Positions 29,369-34,136 of a stretch of DNA of 34,136 bases are shown in pieces. Source of the stretch: Thermoleophilia bacterium (GTDB taxonomy: Bacteria > Actinomycetota > Thermoleophilia > Gaiellales > Gaiellaceae); NCBI GenBank assembly GCA_020845695.1, contig JADLFG010000078.1, forward strand, positions 1 through 34,136. The letters run 5' to 3'. The notes beneath the pieces are model-generated. The model was not told the DNA's origin. It searched no databases and was given only the letters and a program-made list of their open reading frames with translations. Made by a program: the position numbers and the translations under genes. How positions within the stretch are numbered: the stretch's first letter is position 1; every line of letters begins with the position of its first letter.

Positions 29369-30703
29369 ATGCTCAGCCGCCGGGACTTTCTGCTCTGCCT
29401 CGCCGCACCCGTCGGGGTATGGCTCGTCGGCGGCTGCGGAGGGTCTGGTGAGCCGTTGCCGGCACCGTCCACCGGACCGGCGCCCGCGCCGTCCGGGGGT
29501 GACGCCCTCGCGATCGCGAACGTCGAGCGGGTCGCCGCGGCCACCGGCGACGCCGCACCCGGCGCCCGCTCGATCGGCGCGTTCGGCGCCGACCTCTACG
29601 CGGTGCTCGCGACGGCGAGCGACGACAACCTCGTCTTCTCGCCGGCCAGCATCCTCGTCGCGCTCGCCATGACGCGGGCGGGCGCTGCGGGTGCCACCGC
29701 CACCGAGCTGGACGCCGTCCTGCACCTGGACGACCCCGAGGCGATCCATCACGCGCTGAACGGGCTCACGCGAGCGCTGGAAGCGCGCAGCGGCACGGTC
29801 GAGGTCGAGGGCGAGCCGGCGAGCGTCGAGCTGGCGATTGCCAACGCGGTCTGGGGACAGCGGACGCTCACGTGGCGGCGGCCCTTCCTCGACGTGCTCG
29901 CGCGCGAGTACGGCGCAGGCGTTCGGCTCGCCGACTTCGTCGCCGACCCGGAGACCGCCCGTACCGTCGTGAACGGCTGGGTCGGCGAGGAGACGCGCGG
30001 TCGCATTCCCGAGCTCCTCGCCCCCGAAACGGTCGATGCGCTGACGCGCCTCGTCCTCGTGAACGCGATCTACCTGAAGGCGCCCTGGGCCACCCCGTTC
30101 GACGCCGAGGCGACCCGGCCCGCGCCGTTCACGCTGCTCGACGGCTCGACCGTCGAGGTGCCCTTCATGGCGCGGCACGACGAGACCATGGCCTACGGGC
30201 GCGGCAGCGGCTGGCAGGCGGTGGAGCTGCCCTACGCGGGCGGGGCGCTCGCGCTGCTCGTACTCCTCCCCGACCGGAGCGAGCTCGCCACCGTCGAGGG
30301 CCGGCTCGCCGCTGGCCTGCTCGACGACGCGGCTCGCGCTCTCGCCCCGAGCGACGTCGCCTTGCTGCTGCCGAAATGGGACCTCGAGACACGGGTCGAG
30401 CTGTCCGAGGCACTGGCCGCGCTCGGCATGCCGACCGCGTTCACGGATGCCGCCGACTTCACCGGCATGACCACCGACGAGCCGCTCCGGATCGGTTTCG
30501 TCATCCACCAGGCGAACATCACGGTCGACGAGGCCGGCACCGAGGCGGCCGCGGCTACCGCCGCCGGCATGGAGACCACCGCCGCGCCCGGCCCGGAGCC
30601 CGAGCCGATCTCCGTCACCGTCGACCGGCCGTTCCTCTACGCGCTTCGCGACCGCGAGACCGGCGCCGTCCTCTTCCTCGGCCGTGTCACGAACCCGGCC
30701 TAG
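29369..30703 (+). CDS. Serpin-family serine protease inhibitor, Tat-type lipoprotein
   Basis: The 444-residue protein has a twin-arginine signal (SRRDFLLCLAAPVGVWLVGGC) with a lipobox Cys23, so it is probably exported folded and anchored outside. A full serpin domain follows: NLVFSPASILVALAMTRAGA, then LVLVNAIYLKAPWATPFD, and the reactive-centre hinge VDEAGTEAAAATAAG, ending with the DRPFLYALRDRETGAVLFLGRV strand. The Gly-Thr-Glu-Ala-Ala-Ala hinge is typical of inhibitory serpins, which trap target proteases by loop insertion. Counting from the hinge puts P1 near the METT segment, but this is uncertain. The target is unknown; a MarP-like protease is encoded in the same window. A TACGCT box about 20 nt upstream is a possible promoter. 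Confidence 0.93.
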   Translation: MLSRRDFLLCLAAPVGVWLVGGCGGSGEPLPAPSTGPAPAPSGGDALAIANVERVAAATGDAAPGARSIGAFGADLYAVLATASDDNLVFSPASILVALAMTRAGAAGATATELDAVLHLDDPEAIHHALNGLTRALEARSGTVEVEGEPASVELAIANAVWGQRTLTWRRPFLDVLAREYGAGVRLADFVADPETARTVVNGWVGEETRGRIPELLAPETVDALTRLVLVNAIYLKAPWATPFDAEATRPAPFTLLDGSTVEVPFMARHDETMAYGRGSGWQAVELPYAGGALALLVLLPDRSELATVEGRLAAGLLDDAARALAPSDVALLLPKWDLETRVELSEALAALGMPTAFTDAADFTGMTTDEPLRIGFVIHQANITVDEAGTEAAAATAAGMETTAAPGPEPEPISVTVDRPFLYALRDRETGAVLFLGRVTNPA

Positions 30704-30865
30704 CAGGCGGCCTGCAAGCCGGGGGTCAGGGCTTCCACGTTCCTCAGGCGGTGGAGCGGTGGGCTCGGCGGCCGGTGCCGGAGAACCCCCGGCATCGGTT
30801 CGCCCCCGCCGAGCGCAGCGCGCGAAGCCTGCCGCCGGCCCTGAGAGCCGCTGTCAGCATCCCGG

Positions 30866-30942
30866 CTGCACCGACTCGTGCCCAGGAGAGGAATCGTACC
30901 CGCCACTGCTGGTGGCCCCCGCGAGCCGCCGGCCGGGTGCAA
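30866..30942. repeat. Direct repeat flanking the sigma operon, left copy
   Basis: This 77-bp segment matches 32891-32968 at about 85-90%, in the same orientation. Shared runs include CTGCACCGACTCG, CAGGAGAGGAATCGT, CACTGCTGGTGG and GAGCCGCCGGCCGGGTGCAA. Weaker similarity extends a few bases on both sides. The segment lies in the 478-bp gap 30704-31181, which holds no gene I can support. Confidence 0.8.
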
Positions 30943-31071
30943 GCGGGGAAGACTTGAGCCCAGTCGCACTCGTCAGGGCTGGTGGGCAGCCTGACGACGT
31001 AGCGCTCAAGGTGTCCCATCGTCATGGCATCGCTCCGCTTCGCCCACCCTCCGGCGCACGGTGTCCAGAGC

Positions 31072-31106
31072 GGACATGACCAGGGGCCTGGCCCCTGGTC
31101 ATGTCC
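31072..31106. terminator. Perfect 17-bp palindrome at a convergent junction
   Basis: GGACATGACCAGGGGCC and GGCCCCTGGTCATGTCC are perfect complements around a single central T. It lies between the serpin gene (plus) and the anti-sigma gene (minus). A bidirectional terminator or a REP-like element is likely; there is no U-tract. Confidence 0.6.
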
Positions 31107-31181
31107 CGACCGGCCGTGTCTGGGTCCTGGCCCCCGACGTGGAGGTCGAGCCGCGAGCGATTTCGCGGCCGTACCGCGGCC

Positions 31182-32213
31182 CTACGGGGCGTCGCACCCG
31201 AGCGCGGTGCGGTAGCTCTCCTCGCTCGAGAGCTTCTTGCCGCCCGTGATCGGCCGGCCTGCCGCCATTGCGTCCGCGTACTGCCAGACCACCTCCGGGT
31301 AATCCCCGTTCTCGTCCATCTCCCGGAGGATCGTCCAGCCGCGGGAGCCGTCCATCGCCCGGACGGCGATGCGAGCGGCCGCGGCGTCCCCCGTGGCACG
31401 CGCCGCCAGCCAGCGCTCGATCCAGCCGCAGGCGACGGCGCCCGTGACGGCGGCTCCCAGCTGGTAGCGATCCCGCACGGCGTCGCCCGCCTTCAACCGC
31501 CCGACGTCGAGCCCGGGCGGCAGCGGGATCCCGGCGAGCATCTCCTCGACGACGGCGGCCCTGCCGGCAGGCTTCACGACGCTACGGGGCATCGCCGACA
31601 GCCACGTGCCGACGTCGACCTGGCGAAGCGAGGCGAGCACCGCCTCGAACGCGTCGACGCCGGCTGCGACGCCGCGAAGCTCGAGCACGTAGTCGCCCTG
31701 CCGCCAGACGGCGGTGAAATCGGTCGTACCCTCATAGCGGAACACGCGGGCCTCCGTATCCGCGACCGGCGCAGATAGCGACAGGTCGGAGCTCCGCTCG
31801 CGGTCGTCGACGAGCCCCTGGAACCCGCCGGCCGGCTGCCAGCGCAGCTCGAGCTCGCGACCGCCGTTCCCGAAGGTCATCTCTCCGAGCTCGACGCTGA
31901 ACTGGTCGGCCCTGGTGACCTCCCAGCCGGGAATGAGCAGGCGCGGAGCGGCCTCGGCGACTCGGACGAGCGCTGCCGCCCAGGCTGTGTCGCCGCCGCG
32001 ACCGACGAGCAGGATGCTCGCGACAACGGCGGCCGCAATCGCGGCCAGCGCCGGGATCGCGACCGGCAGCACACGGCGCCTCGCCGGGCTGACCCGTGGC
32101 AGCCGGGGCGAGATCCCCACCATGAGGTCCTGCCTCACCTGCCGCGCAAGCGCCGGGTCGGGGCCGGCCGCGGGCGGGCGGAACTCCCTCAGCAACTCGA
32201 GCTCATGCCCCAT
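31182..32213 (-). CDS. Membrane-anchored protein, probable anti-sigma factor partner (CU044_5270-like)
   Basis: The 343-residue protein has a short cytoplasmic N-terminus (MGHELELLREFRPP, then ALARQVRQDLM), one membrane helix at ~residues 48-70, and a large extracytoplasmic domain ending SYRTALGCDAP. This layout, downstream of an ECF sigma gene, is common in Actinobacteria for proteins labelled CU044_5270 family or anti-sigma-like. No zinc-binding HxxxCxxC anti-sigma motif is visible, so regulation of the sigma factor is inferred from context. ATG 32213 is chosen because AAGGAGG lies 8 nt upstream; an earlier GTG at 32222 falls inside that site. It overlaps the sigma gene by 11 nt. Confidence 0.75.
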   Translation of the reverse strand: MGHELELLREFRPPAAGPDPALARQVRQDLMVGISPRLPRVSPARRRVLPVAIPALAAIAAAVVASILLVGRGGDTAWAAALVRVAEAAPRLLIPGWEVTRADQFSVELGEMTFGNGGRELELRWQPAGGFQGLVDDRERSSDLSLSAPVADTEARVFRYEGTTDFTAVWRQGDYVLELRGVAAGVDAFEAVLASLRQVDVGTWLSAMPRSVVKPAGRAAVVEEMLAGIPLPPGLDVGRLKAGDAVRDRYQLGAAVTGAVACGWIERWLAARATGDAAAARIAVRAMDGSRGWTILREMDENGDYPEVVWQYADAMAAGRPITGGKKLSSEESYRTALGCDAP

Positions 32214-32811
32214 CGCGTGCACCTCCTTGCGGCTCGCAGGTAACCGTCACAGCCTCATTCCCGATCTCGGCCAGGAGTTCGCGGAACCTCCGGCGCGCCC
32301 GGTTCAGCCGCGAGCGCACCGTACCGAGCGGGATGTCGAGGGCAACCGCCACCTCCTCGTAGGCCAGCTCCTCCCAGGCAACGAGGAGGAGAACGTCTCG
32401 CTCGGCGTCCGGCAGGTTGGAGAGCGCCTCGAGCAGTCTGTCGCGCACCCCCTGGGCCAGGATCCGCTCGTCTGCGTCCGCCACGCCGTCCTCCGGGCCG
32501 TGTGACGTGCCTGCGAGACGGCCGAGTGCGCGTGCACGGCGCGTCTCGGCTCGCCAGCGCTTGAGCACGAGGTTCGTGGCCAGGCCGTAGAGCCACGGCA
32601 AGGCGCTCTCGTGCAGCGGCCGGAAGCGCGAGCGCTGCTCGAAGGCGATCCGGAAGACGTCACCCGCGAGCTCGTCAGCGCCATCTCGCCCGACCCGCCG
32701 CTCGAGAAAGCGGTGGATCGTCGCGAAATGGCGATCGAACACGATCCCGAACAGCTCCGGCCGGCCGGACGCCGCAGCGAGGAGCTCGGCGTCGGTCAGC
32801 GAGCTGCTCAT
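32203..32811 (-). CDS. ECF-type RNA polymerase sigma factor (sigma-70 family)
   Basis: The 202-residue sigma factor has region 2 (FDRHFATIHRFLERRVG, DVFRIAFEQRSRF, PWLYGLATNLVLKRWR) and region 4 (LPDAERDVLLLVAWEELAYEEVAVALDIPLGTVRSRLNRARRRF). It lacks regions 1 and 3, as ECF factors do. It should direct polymerase to a small stress or envelope regulon. ATG 32811 fits the domain start; ATG 32823 is also in frame. An inverted repeat at 32825-32843 lies immediately upstream. The membrane protein gene follows with an 11-nt overlap, and both genes are bracketed by direct repeats. Confidence 0.93.
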   Translation of the reverse strand: MSSSLTDAELLAAASGRPELFGIVFDRHFATIHRFLERRVGRDGADELAGDVFRIAFEQRSRFRPLHESALPWLYGLATNLVLKRWRAETRRARALGRLAGTSHGPEDGVADADERILAQGVRDRLLEALSNLPDAERDVLLLVAWEELAYEEVAVALDIPLGTVRSRLNRARRRFRELLAEIGNEAVTVTCEPQGGARDGA

Positions 32812-32824
32812 CGCCAGGATCATT

Positions 32825-32843
32825 CCCGATCGCGATGATCGGG
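32825..32843. promoter_or_regulatory. Inverted repeat CCCGATC-GCGAT-GATCGGG upstream of the sigma gene
   Basis: A perfect 7-bp inverted repeat with a 5-nt spacer lies 13-31 bp upstream of ATG 32811. Its position suggests an operator or a leader hairpin for the sigma operon. The protein that binds it is unknown. Confidence 0.4.
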
Positions 32844-32890
32844 TTCACCTGCTGCTCGGCCGGGACGGGGAGTGGCTCTCAGCAGCCAGA

Positions 32891-32968
32891 CTGCACCGAC
32901 TCGCGCGCAGGAGAGGAATCGTCCTCGGCACTGCTGGTGGGATCCCGTGAGCCGCCGGCCGGGTGCAA
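32891..32968. repeat. Direct repeat flanking the sigma operon, right copy
   Basis: It matches 30866-30942 in the same orientation with one indel. Its right end runs into CAGGGGAGACCTGACCCCC, a member of the GGGGTCAGACCCC-like family, and then into the promoter of the XRE gene at 33011. Confidence 0.8.
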
Positions 32969-32997
32969 CAGGGGAGACCTGACCCCCGTCGAGAACA

Positions 32998-33003
32998 TAC
33001 CAT
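32998..33003 (+). promoter_or_regulatory. -10 element TACCAT of the XRE antitoxin-like gene, leaderless
   Basis: TACCAT is followed by seven bases and ATG 33011. Confidence 0.5.
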
Positions 33004-33010
33004 TAGCGAT

Positions 33011-33340
33011 ATGAGAATGAGCTCAGATCTGCTTCGCGAGGCGCGGCTTCGCGCCGGTCTCAGCCAGGAGGAGCTCGCGCGCCGCACCGGGCGAGCGCAG
33101 TCGGGGATCGCACGCTGGGAGCGAGGTGACGTCGAGCCCCGCCTCTCGACGCTCGTCGAGCTCGTCCGCGCGTGCGGGCTCGAGCTGACGTTCGGGCTCG
33201 CCGAGTACGACGGCTCGTACGTCCCGCAGATCGATCGCATGCTGGAGCTCTCGCCCGCGGAGCGCGTCGCGTGGGGCACGCGGTCGGCGGCACGGCTTCG
33301 CGAGCTACGGTCGAGGATCGAGGCGGCACGGCGTGGCTGA
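33011..33340 (+). CDS. XRE-family HTH protein, probable antitoxin
   Basis: The 109-residue protein has an N-terminal XRE HTH (LREARLRAGLSQEELARRTG, QSGIARWERGDVEPRLSTL) and a short helical C-terminus (MLELSPAERVAWGTRSAARL). There is no TPR domain, unlike the two larger XRE regulators here. It overlaps a nucleotidyltransferase gene by 8 nt. HTH antitoxin followed by a nucleotidyltransferase toxin is a known toxin-antitoxin layout (AbiE- and MenAT-like). ATG 33011 follows TACCAT by seven bases; a second ATG at 33017 is also possible. By analogy it would bind its own promoter. The antitoxin role is inferred. Confidence 0.85.
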   Translation: MRMSSDLLREARLRAGLSQEELARRTGRAQSGIARWERGDVEPRLSTLVELVRACGLELTFGLAEYDGSYVPQIDRMLELSPAERVAWGTRSAARLRELRSRIEAARRG

Positions 33341-33845
33341 TGCTCCTCCGTTCGACCCGGTGGCGCTCCTGGAGGTGCTCACCCGTCACGGCGTCCGGTT
33401 CGTCGTCGTCGGCGGCATCGCCGCGCTCTCCCAGGGCTCGCCGCTGCCGACCGAGGACGTCGACGTCACGCCGGAGCGAAACGACGAGAACCTCGATCGG
33501 CTGGCGGCCGCGCTCGGCGAGCTCGACGCCGGGCTCCGCACCGAGGACGGCGACGTCGTCCCGCTGCCGCCGGATGCCCGTCTTCTCGCTCAAGCCGAGA
33601 GGTGGACGCTGACGACTCGCCACGGCGACCTCGACCTCGTCTTCGCGCCGCCCGGCACCGGCGGCTACGACGACCTCAGACGAGACGCCTTCGAGGTCGA
33701 CCTCGGACCGGACGTGCGCGTCCGCGTGGCCTCGCTCGCGGACGTGATTCGCTCGAAGGAGGCGTCGAACCGTCCCAAGGACCGGGCTCAGCTGCCGGCC
33801 CTGCGCCTGACGCTCGAGCGCGTCCGCGCACGCGAGCGGTCGTGA
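33333..33845 (+). CDS. Nucleotidyltransferase-fold protein, probable toxin of a TA pair
   Basis: The 170-residue protein has the minimal nucleotidyltransferase signature VVVGGIAALSQGSPLPTEDVDV: GG at 27-28 and the acidic pair Asp42 and Asp44. A third acidic candidate lies in the DLDLVF strand. The C-terminal segment VIRSKEASNRPKDRAQLPAL is typical of the NTase group annotated as AbiEii-like or 'nucleotidyltransferase' in TA modules. Such toxins transfer nucleotides to tRNA or other targets. The target here is unknown, and a non-toxin role cannot be excluded. GTG 33333 overlaps the antitoxin stop, giving tight coupling. Confidence 0.82.
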   Translation: MADAPPFDPVALLEVLTRHGVRFVVVGGIAALSQGSPLPTEDVDVTPERNDENLDRLAAALGELDAGLRTEDGDVVPLPPDARLLAQAERWTLTTRHGDLDLVFAPPGTGGYDDLRRDAFEVDLGPDVRVRVASLADVIRSKEASNRPKDRAQLPALRLTLERVRARERS

Positions 33846-33912
33846 CGACGCGCGACTTCGTTACGTGTGAGCAGCCTGGCCCGCCTGGTCCGGGTCGTCG
33901 AGCGGAGACACG

Positions 33913-33932
33913 CCGAAGATCGTCCTCTTCGG
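33913..33932 (+). terminator. Hairpin CCGAAGA-loop-TCTTCGG after the TA pair
   Basis: A perfect 7-bp stem with a 6-nt loop lies 68 nt past the nucleotidyltransferase stop. The following region to 34047 shows no gene. Confidence 0.4.
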
Positions 33933-34047
33933 GCTAGCCTCGATTCCCCGCGAGCTGGGCTGGCGACGGAAGCAGAGACGTCCTCCTGTGCAGGGATGAT
34001 TCGGGTTCTCTAGTGGCCCTTGAGGTTATGTTGGACTCGAAACGTCA

Positions 34048-34136
34048 TCAGGCAGCGATGCGGTGTCGTGCTTCGGCGGCGGCGAGTCGGCGGTCGCGAT
34101 GTTCGGTGTTTCGGTAGCGGACGTGGCGGGCGAGCG
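34048..34136 (-). CDS. C-terminal fragment of an ORF cut by the window edge, possibly a transposase
   Basis: On the minus strand a frame enters from the right edge and ends at 34048. It encodes LARHVRYRNTEHRDRR, then a short Ala-rich end. The local GC content falls and the text just left of it differs from its neighbours, which suggests a mobile element end. With only 28 residues the family cannot be named. Confidence 0.3.
   Translation of the reverse strand, partial: LARHVRYRNTEHRDRRLAAAEARHRIAA

Noticed and set aside
30860..30960. Riboswitch (cobalamin-like) in the direct repeat
   Set aside because: Short runs such as CAGGAGA and GCCACTG recall the B12 aptamer, but their order and spacing do not match, and the left copy is not upstream of any gene.
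30744..31025. Minus-strand ORF beginning MTMGHLERYVV
   Set aside because: The first 20 residues look protein-like, but the frame then runs through the direct repeat with no homologous pattern or ribosome site. It is more likely chance or debris.
32891..33279. Coding similarity between the two direct repeats on the minus strand
   Set aside because: The translated likeness is explained by DNA identity; both frames are broken differently outside the repeat.

Overview
The window is GC-rich throughout, about 70% or slightly more by eye, and densely coded on both strands. Many genes start on GTG or TTG, and many carry a TANNNT hexamer 6-9 nt before the start codon, the classic leaderless-promoter signature of Actinobacteria. 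A MarP-like protease, a DHA2 exporter with its TetR, an actinobacterial-type ECF sigma/anti-sigma pair and an RTX protein point to a deep-branching actinobacterium. Thermoleophilia (Solirubrobacterales/Gaiellales) is my best guess. That is inference from style and gene content, because no rRNA gene is present.

Layout. 1-647: C-terminal end of an RTX repeat protein. 657-1060: decayed class-V aminotransferase remnant. 1076-3132: DHA2 exporter plus TetR. 3140-5007: hairpin-rich gap, XRE-TPR regulator 1 with a 28-residue peptide gene directly downstream, then a 42-residue membrane protein. 5048-8910: thioredoxin-like lipoprotein, sulfurtransferase, SelD and a PAC2 protein; the last two have no conventional start codon. 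8945-9145: tandem palindromic repeat. 9175-13217: on the minus strand, a SF2 helicase and XRE-TPR regulator 2, with a 27-residue peptide gene divergent from the regulator. 13463-16221: M20 amidohydrolase, a 30-residue basic protein, a 50-residue TatA-like protein and a lipoprotein. 16319-21126: three-subunit molybdenum hydroxylase followed by a MarP-like protease. 21166-22225: GGGGTCAGACCCC array, 1-Cys peroxiredoxin and a third palindromic element. 22300-24667: arsenite methyltransferase with an ArsR-type operator shared with a class I amidotransferase, an alanine-rich stress-type protein and a tautomerase. 24907-29244: P2-type ATPase, SDR and DenD-like dehydrogenase. 29369-32811: serpin lipoprotein and an ECF sigma/anti-sigma operon lying between two ~78-bp direct repeats. 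33011-33845: XRE plus nucleotidyltransferase pair resembling a toxin-antitoxin module. 34048-34136: a partial ORF at the window edge.

Most interesting: the two XRE-TPR regulators are each paired with a tiny gene of about 27-28 codons, encoding a basic N-terminus, a hydrophobic core and a short polar tail. Domain order and gene context are those of RRNPP peptide-sensing systems (Rap-Phr, PlcR-PapR), which are best known from Firmicutes. If confirmed, this would be a peptide-signalling family in a high-GC actinobacterial lineage. Other notable points are a probable leaderless gene starting on ATC (PAC2), a GTGA-to-GTAA start/stop overlap at selD, and several unannotated palindromic or structured intergenic elements sitting mainly at convergent gene junctions.
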